A DNA stretch of 64,000 nucleotides from Apium graveolens (taxonomy: Eukaryota; Streptophyta; Magnoliopsida; Apiales; Apiaceae). This document shows positions 1 through 11,428 of this stretch, piece by piece (the stretch's first letter is position 1; each line of letters begins with the position of its first letter). Where the stretch lies: the NCBI RefSeq assembly GCF_009905375.1, contig NC_133655.1:36694203-36758202 (forward strand), read 5' to 3'. Under the pieces are notes generated by a model that was given only the letters and a program-made list of their open reading frames with translations, searched no databases and was not told the DNA's origin. Position numbers and translations under genes: made by a program.

Positions 1-1205
1 GCCGCGAGCTCAAGGTCATGAGTAGGATATCTAACCTCGTATTCCTTCAGTTGTCTCGACGCATACGCAATCACTTTACCGTGCTGCATAAGCACACACC
101 CTAGTCCTTTGTGCGACGCGTCACTATATATCACAAAATCTCCTTTTCCGTCCGGCAATGCCAACACCGGAGCCGTTATCAACATTTTCTTTAATTCTTG
201 AAAACTGTTCTCACATTTCTCCATCCATTCAAACTTCTCTGTCTTACGAGTAAGTCGTGTCAAAGGGGCTGCGAACTTTGCAAAGTCCTGTACAAATCTA
301 CGATAGTAGCCGGCCAATCCTATGAAACTCCTTACCTCTGTGGGTGTGGTTGGCCTTTCCCAATTTGAGACCGCCTCTATCTTGGAGGGGTCGACCAATA
401 CTCCTTCTTTATTGATCACATGTCCTAAAAACTGTACTTCATTCCGCCAGAATTCACACTTCGAGAATTTGGCATATAACTGTTCCTCTCTGAGTATTCC
501 TAGAGCTATCCTCAAATGCTCTGCATGTTCTGCCTCAGTTCATGAGTAGATCAAAATATCATCGATAAAAACTATCACACACTTGTCCAAGTACTTCTTA
601 AATACTCTATTCATTAAGTCCATGAAAGCCGCTGGGGCGTTGGTTAATCCAAAGGACATTACCAAGAACTCATAATGCCCATACCTGGTACGGAACGCTG
701 TCTTGGGAATATCTTCGGGTTTAATCTTCAGTTGGTGATATCCAGTTCTCAGGTCAATCTTGGAAAAATAAACAGCATCCTTTAGCTGGTCGAATAGATC
801 GTCTATTCTAGGTAATGGGTACCTGTTCTTTATGGTTAGCTTGTTCAACTCTCGATAGTCGATGCACAGCCTCATGCTCCCATCTTTCTTCTTAACAAAT
901 AAAACTGGTGCTCCCCACGGAGACACACTGGATCTTATCATACCCTTATCCAAGAGTTCCTGCAATTGGATAGCTAATTCCTTTATTTCTAACGGGGCTA
1001 ACCGGTAAGGTGCTTTTGAAACTGGCGCCGTCCCTGGGGCCAACTCAATAGCAAATTCAATCACTCTATCGGGTGGTAATCCCGGAAGGTCTTGTGGGAA
1101 TACATCTTCAAATTCGTTGACTACTGGAATATCTTGTAAGTTGGGCACCTCCTTCTGCGTGTCCACCACATAGGCTAGGTAAGCCTCGCTTCCTTTTCGT
1201 AGCAT
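1..1205 (-). pseudogene. Gypsy pol: reverse transcriptase and start of RNase H (G1)
   Basis: This would copy element RNA into DNA inside virus-like particles. Visible are the PR-RT linker ([18 protein letters not shown]), the RT core ([48 protein letters not shown]) and the catalytic FIDD box near 560-575. A TGA at 540-542 falls just after the FIDDILIYS motif; related copies have an ordinary residue there, and CGA to TGA would explain it. Translation resumes with TEAEHAEHL and continues through the connection domain into RNase H ([13 protein letters not shown]) near 75-160. The frame differs from the protease frame, so a frameshift lies near 1200. It is a broken copy that runs off the window. 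Confidence 0.9.
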
Positions 1206-1632
1206 CCTTTTTGGCCTGGGCCATGGTCAAAAATCTCTGCATCTGCCTCTTTCCTCTAAATATAACTTCTTTCTTCCCTGGGACATTTAGCTTAACCTTC
1301 TTCCCTTTACAGTCTATCTGAGCATCATTGCTAGATAGCCAGTCCATTCCCAAAATTACATCAAACTCCCCTAATTTAAAAGGGATCAGATCAACACTAA
1401 AAGATTGCTCCCCTATGCCTATCTCACAGGCAGGGTGAATCTGGTTAACAGGAATAATTTCATGATTGGCTATTTCTACTTGTAAGGGTTCTATCAAGGG
1501 TTCAGCCTTAAGTCTTAACTTACGCGCAAGGTCCTTTGATATAAAAGATTTAGTTGCTCTCGAATCAAATAAAACGTTTGCACTAACTGAATTTAGGGAA
1601 AGGGTACCTGCTATCACATCTGAATCTTTCAT
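1108..1632 (-). pseudogene. Gypsy aspartic protease domain (G1)
   Basis: Retropepsin-like domain that would cleave the Gag-Pol polyprotein. The fold is recognisable from VLFDS...TKSFIS, FDVILGMDWL and the spacing to RT. The catalytic Asp-Ser-Gly appears as Asp-Ser-Arg (DSRATKSF), a Gly-to-Arg change expected to inactivate the active site. It is in frame with gag, separated from it by a TAG at 1639-1641, and was probably one continuous gag-pol ORF. The last 30 or so residues of this frame are a frameshift tail that overlaps the RT frame. Confidence 0.8.
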
Positions 1633-1638
1633 AGCATC

Positions 1639-2955
1639 CTAGACTGTCATGTTGAAAGTCCTTGCAGTAGGTGGCTTATTAGAAGCAGCCCTGCTTGCTC
1701 CCGAAGCTGCTGGTTTGTTCATTGGGCATTCCCTCTTCCAATGACCCGGGCGTCCACACTGATGACAAGTGGTGGTTGGAATGACGGCAGGGGTTGATGA
1801 AGGGCACTTAGTTGAATAGTGACCTTCCCGACCGCACTTAAAGCAGGTTACTGGCTTTCCTTTACACTCCCCAGCGTGATTCCTTCCACATATGTTACAG
1901 GATAGAAATGGGGGTCGAGACTGGTTGGAATAGGACATTCTTGACTTCTGGCCGCTCTGACTCACACTCACGCTCATTGGCCGCTTAAACCCAGTGTTCC
2001 TTCCTGGTAGGGACACTGCTCCTCGATTAAATCTAGTTGGGAAGCTCCTTCCTGCGGAACCTCCACCCATGCTCATACTTTTCCTCTTTATTCCTTTCTT
2101 CTCTCTTTCCTTCTGCATCTGTTCACTTCCGACTTCTACAATCGTTGCCTTTTGCACCATAGTGGCATAGTCCGTAAGCTCAAGGATTGCCACCCTATTC
2201 TGAATCCACGGTTTCAGTCCCTGCTGAAACCTCCTAGCTTTCTTTTCCTCGGTGCTCACAAATTCCGGCACAAACCTTGATAACTCAGTAAATTTCACTT
2301 CGTACTCTGCTACAGACAAGTTATTCTGCTTTAGCTCCAAGAACTTGAGCTCCATCTGGTTTTCCATAAACCTCGGGAAATACTTTCCCAGAAACAACTG
2401 ACTAAATCTCTCCCAGGTTATAATAGCATCTGTCTCCATGTTTTTCTAGGCCTCCCACCAGTAGTTAGCTTCTCCTTTCAGAAGGTAGGTAGCAAATACA
2501 GTCTTCTGTGCCTCATCGGTACTCAAAATCTCAAAGGATTTCTCCATTTCCTTTAACCATGCCCTTGCCTCAACTGGGTCGGCTGATCCGTGGAACTCAG
2601 GGGGCTTAAGGGACTTAAAAGCCCTGAAAGAGTTTGCCACAGTATTGTTATTTCCTTGAGGGGGTGGGTTGGGTTGACGTTCCAAATTCTGCCTTAGGAG
2701 TTGCATGAACTGGCCCATGGGATCCATGCCTGGGTTTGGTACTGGTTGCTCAACCTCAGTTTCTCCTTCTTCAGCCTCTATCTCAAATCCCTCAACATCA
2801 TATGTTTACTTTTCCTCTTCATACAGGGAGTCATCCTGTTCCACATAATCCTCATCTTCCTCTTCACTGTGTTCCTAGTTCCTATCATCCTGGTTATGGC
2901 TTCCCTGGTCCTCAGATCCAGGGTTCGCCCTATTTCCAATCTTTCTTGGCGGCAT
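1639..2955 (-). pseudogene. Gypsy gag (G1)
   Basis: Structural capsid-nucleocapsid protein. I place the start at the ATG at 2955 (MPPRKIGNR), because an acidic N-terminal region reads in frame from there into MDPMGQFMQLL. The retrotransposon gag domain follows (PPEFHGSADPVEARAWLKEME, WWEA, ITWERFSQLFLGKYFP), then a basic linker and three zinc knuckles near 1725-1905: one irregular (CNICGRNHAGEC) and two CX2CX4HX4C (CFKCGREGHYSTKC, CHQCGRPGHWKREC). In-frame stops lie at 2875-2877 (TAG), 2806-2808 (TAA), 2446-2448 (TAG) and 1639-1641 (TAG). The frame is otherwise open over 439 codons, so this is a recently decayed copy. Confidence 0.9.
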
Positions 2956-3364
2956 GATTCTGATAATAAAAAAAATTATTGGGAAATTCAATGTTAGGTC
3001 ACAATCATATACAACATTGTGCCTTGCACAGCTCTTATAATGAGGAGAACGTATATCGTAATTCTATTATTTTATGAAAGTTCTAATACGAAGTGCAGTG
3101 ATAATAATGATAAAAATAGTGATCTCGTCACTATGGAACTGAACCGAAAGGAAACAAATATATACATAATGCGAGAAATACATAGTTTGATCTGGTCAAA
3201 AGTACAACAGTGCTACAGCCATCTGTCCCAAAAGTGATACACAAGAGTCTATCTGTCTAGTCAGAAAAAGGGATGCTATATACAAGTCAACTATCCCGGA
3301 AAATTGGCTTTTACTAAGGCCTCAGCTAACTAGACAACTAGACTATTCCATCGTCAATCCTGAA
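2956..3364 (-). other. Leader between pre-gag ORF and gag (G1)
   Basis: About 400 bases of untranslated leader of the G1 element. I see no open frame or RNA structure that stands out. It is bounded by the gag ATG and by the stop of the upstream acidic ORF. Confidence 0.6.
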
Positions 3365-4078
3365 TCACACACCGGAGCGGGTCAGCTCCCATACCCTTTC
3401 CATCGCACGACGGAAAATATAGTCGGCCTGCCGCCTGGAGATCCTACCATGCCTGTCCCCCTGGAGAGATCTGAGTCTCGCTCGGGACGTGAGCTCTATC
3501 CCCGTAAGCTCCCTCCTCAAGGATCAGGGTATAGAAGCCCTAGTCTCATAAGCTCGGGTACGCCTACCCGCCCTCTCCGCATCCAACTCCCTCCTGGCCT
3601 CATCCAGTCAGGCCTCGGCAACAGCCACTCGGGTCCTCAGAACATCCTGAACATATCCATGAGCTAACGAAGACTGCCTGTGGGCAGGGTCAAGAGGTGG
3701 TGAATCCGGAGTCGCTGAAGGTGCCTCCTCGGTCTGCCTAGGCTCGGAAGTATGGGTCTCTGAGCTGTTATCATAGGGAATCCAAGATAGTGGTGGAGGG
3801 GTAGGGGCTCTGACCACCGGAAGTGTGGGTAAAGGGGTTCCGGCATACACTACCATAGGTCCAACACGCTCCTCAGCTACTGGGACCTCATCCGGGTCCT
3901 CCTCATCTGGAATAGCAATAACCTCTGTCTCTGACTCCTCTGAGGGGTCCTCCTCATCTGAAATAGCAATGACCTCCGTCTCTGACTCCTCTGAGGGGTC
4001 CTCCTCATCCTCCTCCATCTCAGGCTCCTCCTGATCCTCAACATCTAGCAGTGCCTCATCATGCTCACGCTCGAACAT
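3365..4078 (-). pseudogene. Pre-gag acidic ORF in gypsy leader (G1)
   Basis: An unusual extra ORF between primer site and gag, starting MFEREHDEALLD. The first third is strongly acidic and contains a tandem duplication of about 17 residues (EEDPSEESETEVIAI twice). A Pro/Ser/Thr-rich stretch follows, then an Arg/Glu-rich probable helix (DEARRELDAERAGRRTR) and a basic C-terminus. In-frame TGA codons at 3608-3610 and 3524-3526 both lie where Arg would suit the context, so both look like CGA to TGA changes; the frame ends at a TGA at 3365-3367. Without them it is 237 codons. I do not recognise the family. The usual Tekay layout has gag as the first ORF. The equivalent place in G2 is too rearranged to compare. 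Confidence 0.6.
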
Positions 4079-4274
4079 CTCAGGGTCCTCTATCTCAGGC
4101 GCCTACACATTAAACGAGCTAAGTTACTATCATGATACTTATAAGGGTTCCCGTAAGGGTTTTAACTGTCAGTGCTACTTTAAGTAGTCCGACCATAAAC
4201 TTGGCAAGAGTTCTTATTATCTTTGTGAGTTTATTATTATATCGTCGCATCATCTCTGAGGTTTATAACGCTTA

Positions 4275-4286
4275 GCTCTGATACCA
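4275..4286 (-). promoter_or_regulatory. Primer binding site, tRNA-iMet (G1)
   Basis: On the minus strand this reads TGGTATCAGAGC, the standard complement of the 3' end of plant initiator methionine tRNA. It lies four bases inside the LTR end and would prime minus-strand DNA synthesis. Confidence 0.93.
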
Positions 4287-5040
4287 TTTCTATAACACCC
4301 CCAGATCCGGGGTCGGGGATCCGGGTCGTCACGGTCTTTCTTTCCACAATATCACTTCACTTAATTAATAATAAATAACCTTATGCTGTGACCCCACACT
4401 AACACACACCACAACCCGTTATAGTCTCAGAGATGAAATTGAAATAAGTACAAGTCTTTGAATCCACAATTTAAAAGTTAGTACAACCCAAAATGATTAC
4501 TTGATAAATTTACAGTTAATTGCCATTATCTGTCACAAGTTATAATTATACATAATTTGATTCTCAAAAATAGAATGTCTGATCTACCAATAGATCTACC
4601 TCTGCAGCTATAGCAGCCACAACATCATCGGGAAGACGCGGGACGCTTCCCACGCGCTTGCGCTGGGTCTGCTGGAGTCTGGCCATCTTTCCTAACTGTT
4701 GTTGTGTGATGAAGAAATAAAGCAAGAGTGAGCCTTACAGCTCGCAAGATAATATATAGTGATAACAATAATATAAGTATCTAAATGGATACTTACTAGA
4801 ATCTTTTATCATGTGTAAGATAATTACTTACTAGATATAAGTAAGAACAAGGGATGAAGTTACCAAATACTTCACTACACTTATATCATTTATAAAGCTA
4901 CTTGAACTACCACTATTCAAAGTATAATGAGCTTTCAACAGTTCATCACATAGATGAGACTACAAGACAAGATTTGAATAGATTAAATCTTTGAAATATT
5001 ATTAAAGGAAATGAAGTTATGATATACTTCATTAAGTTCT

Positions 5041-5067
5041 GATATATATATATATATATATATATAT
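5041..5067. repeat. (TA)n microsatellite inside G1 LTR
   Basis: A pure TA dinucleotide run of about 13 units. The same part of the related G2 LTRs carries shorter TA runs, so this is an expanding microsatellite within the LTR. Confidence 0.9.
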
Positions 5068-5275
5068 CCACATATACATCTTCTTTATACATTTCCTGAA
5101 AACCTCTGTCATGTAAAGTATGAACAGAGTTTGGAACATCCAATGAATTTTGGAAAGGAAAAGAATTTTGGCATAAACCAGATATCTCGTTGATCAGGCA
5201 AAGATACCAATAAGTAACCTTTTCTACTAGTAGATGGACGAATTCCCCACTGGTCATCACCCTGGCCACAATAGG

Positions 5276-5365
5276 ACCTTATGCTGGACTGCCACTCAGC
5301 CACTTATGCATTTGATGGACTCCCACTGAGCCACTTATACTATCATGGACGCCCACTGAGCCCAT
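5276..5365. repeat. Short tandem repeat in G1 LTR
   Basis: Three copies of a unit of roughly 33-37 bp with the core GGACnnCCACTnAGCC followed by a variable TTATGC-like tail. The matching segment of the G2 LTRs near 27510-27600 and 36910-37010 contains a comparable but diverged GGCCGGGTAACGGTCTA-type repeat, so the block is an old, fast-changing part of the LTR. Confidence 0.6.
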
Positions 5366-8176
5366 GTTGCTTATGCCGACTCAATAGATGGACTTACTTC
5401 CCGAACGTTGGGTAAGTAATCAATTCATTTACCAAAACTGCAACCTTGTTGCGAATATAAAATACACCATAGAGCCGGATCCCCTAGATTTTTGAGCGAG
5501 TATTCAAGTCCCCTTAAAATGGAAGATCTTGAATTTGAAAACAAGTTTTGGGATCCGCTCTACCCTTTTTAAATTCATTTTGATGACTCGAAAATATTTT
5601 TAAGAATGTTTGGAGTAATACTGATTTATTAAAATAAATCAGTCCCGATATGAAAGAAATATCTGAATATTATTATTTAAATAATATTCCCATAAAGAAT
5701 AATTGAGGTAGAAGTTGAAAAACTTATACTTGAAATGAATAGCAAATAATCAAAGATATACTTATACGAAAGTAATATCTTTATTTGAATAATCAAAAAT
5801 AAGTTTGATTATCGACACCTTATTCTTTAATACAATAAAGAATATTATTAAGTAATAAGCGGAGTCATAATACCTCGAATGAATACTTTAAATAATATTC
5901 ATAAAATAAAGGAGTCATACATCCTCGAATGAATATCCAAGTAATATTCAATAATACTCTAAAGGAGTCATAAGCCTTCGAATAATATTCGAAATAATAT
6001 TCAATAAATAATATAAAGTTATCGAATAACCCTTATTCGATTAATAGTTTTAAAAACTATAACCATATATATATATAATTATATATATATATACATATAT
6101 ACAAAATCTACTCGGGATCCTCGACTCCCGGTTTTAGAAAATGTTTTCACCTTTTGGGTCCTTATAATAAGGGTATATGCAAAATACTTCTATCCTCTAG
6201 CATAGGTATTATCAACTGAAACAACAGATATATATGGCAAGAATACGAAACAGGCATGCATATGTACCATATAACATGCTACAATATATCGCAACATTTG
6301 CTAATTAACCAACATGCATCTACCGCAAGATAATGCATATAAATATATACATCACAACAACAGTATAACGGGTAGAAAACTTGCCTGAGCGACTTGGGGT
6401 GATAAAAGGCTCGGGACGAGTCTGGTAACATATAAACAACAAGTAAGTTGGAATTAAACCAAAGTCACTTGTAAATCTATACTTTAACTAACTTAGACTC
6501 TAACGCTTGTTTTGCGCTTATTGATTCTCTTAAGTCACTCGAGTACCCTCGGCTCCATCATTTTTAATAATTTAACCTTTACGAGTTTTAAGGCGATTCC
6601 TTCGCGAGTGTCTTACCAACTGCCTAACAACTTACCATAAATGTTTCTTACCCCTATTAGTCATTTAAGGTCCTTAACCAAGGTTTCAAAGTAAGGCGAG
6701 GGGAAATGTTTCGTTCGCGAAACGCCGTTACTTGAAACGGTCGTTTCTCCTAAACCGTGCATCGGAATCGAACGAACTACATATCAAAACGAAGCTCGTA
6801 ACACGAGCTATCTAGACATGGCAATAGTCATAATCTAGCAGGGGGTTCTCGGGTCCTAATGTTATGCACAAAAACAGTCTAAAGAAAATCGGACGTTACG
6901 ACGGCTATGTTTACGCGATTTCCCAAATTTAAACCAATTCAAACAACCACAATTTCAACTCCAATTCACAACCCAATCAACCTCCATCTAAACTACATTA
7001 CAACGGCCCCAAATCAACTCAATATTAACATTTATACTTATGCCTAAGCTTGAATTTAACTATACTACATTCTTTTAACCAAAACAACAAGATTTACCAT
7101 TCCATTTCAATACCACTTCAACCCAAACTCTAAACCACAAACATTAAGCTACAATATCACCATAATAATCAAAATCATCTTATTAAACATAGGAATCTAG
7201 GTTTTGGAGATGATATACCTTCCTTGAAGTGGTGGGAGTAGCTAGGAAGCCTTAAGAAGCTTTGAGAAGTCTTAGGAATGCTTGGATCTTAAAGGAAAAC
7301 AAGAAAAATTCAAGTTAAAAACCTTGAAAACACTATTCATTGTCTTCTTCATTGATTTAATGAAGAAGATTGAGAAAGAATTGATGGCTTAAACTCATGA
7401 TATAGCCCTAACTATGCATAAGGATGATTAGGGAATTAACTCACCAATTTAGGAAGCCTTGATCTTGGATTTTGAATTTTCTAGCCTTTGGAATAGTAAA
7501 AAACCGAGAGCTAAAGAAGAAAATAATGCCTTGGTTTCTTTTTGTTTTGATGAAGAATGAATTATTTGGCTTGGTTGATTTGGTTTTGTTTTGTTTTTGG
7601 TTAATTACCAATTTAACCTTGATTTTGTGTGGTTAATAATCCACCACATCTCCTTCCTTCCCATGTCATGCCTATGTCATGTTGTGATGTCATCTTTCCC
7701 TCCTTGTCCTCTTCTCATTGGTTGGGTGACATCACTCTCTCTAATCCCTTTGATTAACTTCCTAATTGTTTGCCTAGTGACCGCTGATCTGTTATACGGT
7801 TCGCTTAACTTTCGTTTTCGTTTATCGTTTGAAGGATCATACCCGAGATCTTATTACTTAGGTTCCCTTAACCTTTCTCAATACATTATATTCCTTTTTA
7901 TGATCCTCTATTATAATCCTTTAATTTAAATCCTTATCCTGTTACCTTATACTCAATTCTCTCCGTATCTAGTGTATTTCCGGAAAAAACCCGAGTGTTC
8001 GGAATTGGATTCTGACGATCTTTACATACACTCATATACCATATAGAGTACTAATAAAATCTCAGAATATCCATAACAGAACCCCTACGTAGTGTGGCAT
8101 GAAAAGTTTTCTCATTCAACTAAAACACTATTCACAAGGGTTACAAAAAAAGTTGAAAATTTTGGGGGTTATTACA

Positions 8177-11023
8177 GTCTACCAGGGTCTAGATGTCAGT
8201 CTGTTGACTCTTGACTAGAGAAGTTAAGGCCTGGACTTGTGCAGTAAGAGAAGAGTTGGAGTTTTGCAATGTTGTGACTTGACCTTGTAGAGATTGAATC
8301 TGTAGATTTGTTGAAGTAGATGCAGGTTGATGGGAGCTTGATGTAGAGACAACAGTAGATGACCCAAATGTAGCTTGCATAAATTTCTGAATTTCATCCA
8401 TGACCAAAAGAGAAGGAGTGTATCTTGAAGTGTATATCTGATCCAAGTTCAGCCTTGTGTCATTAGAGTTGGTGATATGATTTTGAACTTGATTGTGCAA
8501 GGAAAAAAAGGAGTCCTTGAGTTGTGTCATGCTTTTATCTACACCACTGAGATCATATCTGGACATTTGGACTAATAAGTGTTTGAATTGATTTTTGATC
8601 TCAGTTTGAGAGGGAATGATTTCATCCATCTTTTCCCTTTCCATCTTCCTGATCCTGTCTTCATGACCAGTCAATTTGACCTCAAGAGCTTTACCAAAAA
8701 TGTGAAAAGCCTTGAGTTGAGCTTTGTGCACTTCTGTGACTGCATCATATACTTCTTGTAGAGTAAAGGCCTTTGCATTGCTTCCAAGGATAGTAACATA
8801 CTCTTCCCTGAATTTGTCCAAGACTTGATCCATCTCCAACACAAAGTCTTGAGATAGCCATACATCCACATTGCCATCCTGTTCTTCATCATTTACAATC
8901 TTCTCCTTCTATTTCTCCACATCTTCATTGTAGGTGAGCACGATGGCCTGATAGTCCTGATTGCTCATATCAGAAGTGAGTAGATGTTGAGAGATGTTTG
9001 CCAGTCCATAAATCTGCTCCACTAAGAGATCATCTACAGATGTGGATTGAGAGACAGATTCTTGCAGCCAGTTGGTGAGAATATGAGGTTGTTGAGGTTG
9101 TGAGGTTGATGGCTCAGAAACACCTGTGACTGAAGTCAAAGTTTGACTCACAGATTACTCTGTGGTTTTGACAGTGTGTTGTCCTCCACTTGTAGTGGGA
9201 ACCTCCAATTGAATTGGAGGGGCTTTGACTGGGTTACTGTTATGTACACCGACCTCAAACCCTTGTGTGTCTTGCAACACACTGGCACTTGAATGTGCTA
9301 TACTTGCCTCCCCTATGACAAGATCATGGGCAATTGTACTCCTAGCTTCAACTGTCAAGGCAATTTCTGCTAGGGTTGTGAGGGGAGTTGTCCCTATATG
9401 AGGAACCTCCAATTGAATTGGAGAGGATTTAGATAGCTCCCCCTCAAGTGTACTACCCTCAAACCTTATAGTCTGTGAAGACTGTTTTGCACATAAAGGT
9501 GCATTAGAAATATCCATGTGGTCTTCAATAAAAACTGATGACACCCCCATGGTTTTGATGGTGTCATCAAGGTCTACCCCAGCATGTAGCCTCTCACCAT
9601 CTGAATGAAGTGTCCGGGTGGTGAGCAAAACTTCTTGAGCTAAGTCACTTGATTTTTATTGCACTTGAGAAGTGGATTTAAGTGGAATTGGAATAGAAGA
9701 CATTTTAGTCATAAGAATTTGTTGCTCAGTTGTGAGTGTTGGAAGCTCCCCCTGAATGAATAAGGGAGCTTCAAGAGATGTATACTCACAGTATGTGCCT
9801 TCCTTATTTCTTCTACGATACACTTGAATTGCTTCTTATGCAGGCTGTGCAGACTCACTACTGGTTGCTTTTACAACTATATCCTGTTGGGAGGATACAA
9901 AGGAGGCTAGAGTGGTCAACTCAGTTTGCTTACTCCTTTTGGATCTTTTGACCATGGGTGACTCTTTTTCAGCTATATCCTCACCACTCTCAGTTACCAC
10001 AGTTAGGGTTATCCCCTTTCTCTTCTTTTTACTCACATCATCCTTTTGAGAAGATGAGGTGGTTGGTTTCCTAGCTTCTATATGGTTTGAAGGAACATGC
10101 TCAACTTGGGTAGGTTCCTGTGGGTGTGCCTGTGTTTTTACTGCCACAGGCTCAGAAACCATTGTTGTACTGGGTTGACTAACACTTGTTCTCATGTCTG
10201 GTATACGATAAGTATAGGTCCTAAATATTTCAATCATGAAAGGTGTTAATCTAATACCCACCTATACCTTATTTTTAGTAATACGTGATCCAAATAGAAT
10301 TTTGTACACTTGTTTACAATTGCCAATTAGTGACCTATTTACACCTTCTAGCAAATGTATGTTATTAACTTTATGATTTAAAACAGACATGATAAATCTA
10401 GGAAGGAAGATTTCTTTACCTCTTGACTCCAATGGCATGATCAGCCTGGTGCTCAGCTCCTCCAATATGTAGTGACCAAAATTGATTAGTTTGTTGTGAG
10501 CCATGGAGTACACCAGTTTTTGGACAACACTATAGATGTTATCAAACCCTGACTTCCTGCAAGTGAAGGCTCTTATCACAGAGTCAAATAGGAATGACCA
10601 CTCTCTTCTCAAGTTCTTCTTGTTCAAGCTTTCCAAGTTGATCTTCTCAGAATAGTTCATAAAGTCCATGAATTCATAGAGCTCTTCCTGAGTTGGGATC
10701 CCTACCACCTTATCAGTTGGAATGTTCAAGGCCAAGTTCATGTTAGCTTCAGTTATTTCCACTTGTTGTCCTTTGATTTGACAGTTGACAACCAAGCTTG
10801 AAGATTGATCTTCATGAATAACTGTCCTAGTCACAGCTGAGTTCCAGAAGTCACCCAATACATCCAGATACGAAACTGGGTTAACTGTTAGACCTCCAAA
10901 CAAATAAGTTTCATATAAGAACTTGACAAAGCCTTTAGAAGCGTCAGGAGCTTGATTTGCATCCAAAAATGCAAGGAAATTGGTCTCCTTTGGGATGAAA
11001 GGTACAATAGTGTTTGCTGCCAT
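8177..11023 (-). pseudogene. Sirevirus envelope-position ORF (S1), cut by G1
   Basis: One long frame starting at the ATG at 11023 (MAANTIVPFIPKE), broken only by in-frame stops (TAG at 10262-10264, TAA at 9836-9838, further stops near 9654, 9153 and TAG at 8906-8908), then cut by G1. The N-terminal 250 residues form a compact domain with LRREWSFLFDSVIRAF and a following helical region. Next comes a Ser/Thr/Pro-rich section with a nuclear-signal-like KKKRKG and KRSKRSK, a duplicated PIQLEVP motif, then a coiled-coil region (8189-8869). The architecture and the RREWSF(L/F)FD box match the ORF at 20061 in C1. No signal peptide or membrane helix is visible, so 'env' describes its position only. 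Function is unknown. Confidence 0.75.
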
Positions 11024-11428
11024 TGAGATAAGTATGAATTTTAGTGAGTAAAAGAAACTTTTGAGAAAGGAGGAGAAATGAGAAGGAATAGATTTTTGGA
11101 TTGAAAGCTAGGTCACTGAGATCTTGAAAGTTGCAAGTATGTATATGTATCGAGAAGTCTGGGTATTTATAGTAAAAGTAAATGACTTATCGAGAACTCA
11201 AAAATAGACGTTTGGAATTTGTCTATCGAGAAGTCATTTTAAGAAATGAAGTACATATTAATAAGTCATTTTAAATTACTCTTATAGAGAACTAAAAATT
11301 GACTTATCGAGATGTACCCAGTTCGTCAAAAAATGGACTGAATTAATTCCAACTTTTATCTGAATAAATTCAAAATAAAATTAGAATAAATTTTACAAAA
11401 CTATTTTACCAAAATAATTTATTCAATT
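11024..11428 (-). other. S1 region upstream of large ORF, with TATCGAGAA motif copies
   Basis: No ORF. It holds about five copies or near copies of TATCGAGAAGTC / TATCGAGAACTC between 11150 and 11310, around the TATA box. The same near-palindromic motif fills the U3-like part of the S2, S3 and S4 LTRs. C1 is inserted at 11428/11429, and the region resumes at 24598. Confidence 0.7.
11164..11171 (-). promoter_or_regulatory. TATA box upstream of S1 large ORF
   Basis: TATAAATA on the minus strand, about 140 bases upstream of the ATG at 11023, followed by a pyrimidine-rich leader. The spacing fits a plant Pol II core promoter with a leader of about 110 bases. It suggests this ORF is transcribed separately and not only from the LTR. 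Inferred from sequence only. Confidence 0.55.

Larger units (their letters stand above)
1..8176 (-). mobile_element. Ty3/gypsy chromovirus, Tekay/Del type (G1), 5' part
   Basis: Reading right to left the order is LTR, tRNA-iMet primer site, leader with an extra ORF, gag, protease, reverse transcriptase, then the window edge; the rest of pol and the 3' LTR lie outside. The LTR begins TGTAATAACC at 8176. The RT and Gag are of chromovirus type, and a related copy at 24.8-39.5 kb still shows an integrase-chromodomain end, which supports the Tekay/Del assignment, as does the near 4 kb LTR. The element sits inside the envelope-position ORF of a Sirevirus; the five bases beside its right end are GTCTA, but the partner duplication is out of view. 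Confidence 0.9.
4291..8176 (-). repeat. 5' LTR of G1, about 3.9 kb
   Basis: Starts TGTAATAACC at 8176 and ends next to the primer site; the terminal dinucleotide CA has become TA. At about 3886 bp it is very long, as is typical of Tekay/Del elements. It aligns by eye along much of its length with the G2 LTRs at 24848 and 34234 (shared stretches include GTATGTAAAGATCGTCA and the GATCC-rich end), with clear divergence, so G1 and G2 are separate subfamilies. It holds a (TA)n run and a short tandem repeat described separately. A 112-codon plus-strand frame at 7591 has no recognisable features and I do not call it a gene. Confidence 0.9.

Noticed and set aside
322..549. 75-codon plus-strand ORF
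   Set aside because: It is the antisense shadow of the G1 reverse transcriptase, which has clear RT motifs on the minus strand.
7591..7929. 112-codon plus-strand ORF in the G1 LTR
   Set aside because: Hydrophobic low-complexity reading of T-rich LTR sequence; no motif, no equivalent frame in the G2 LTRs.
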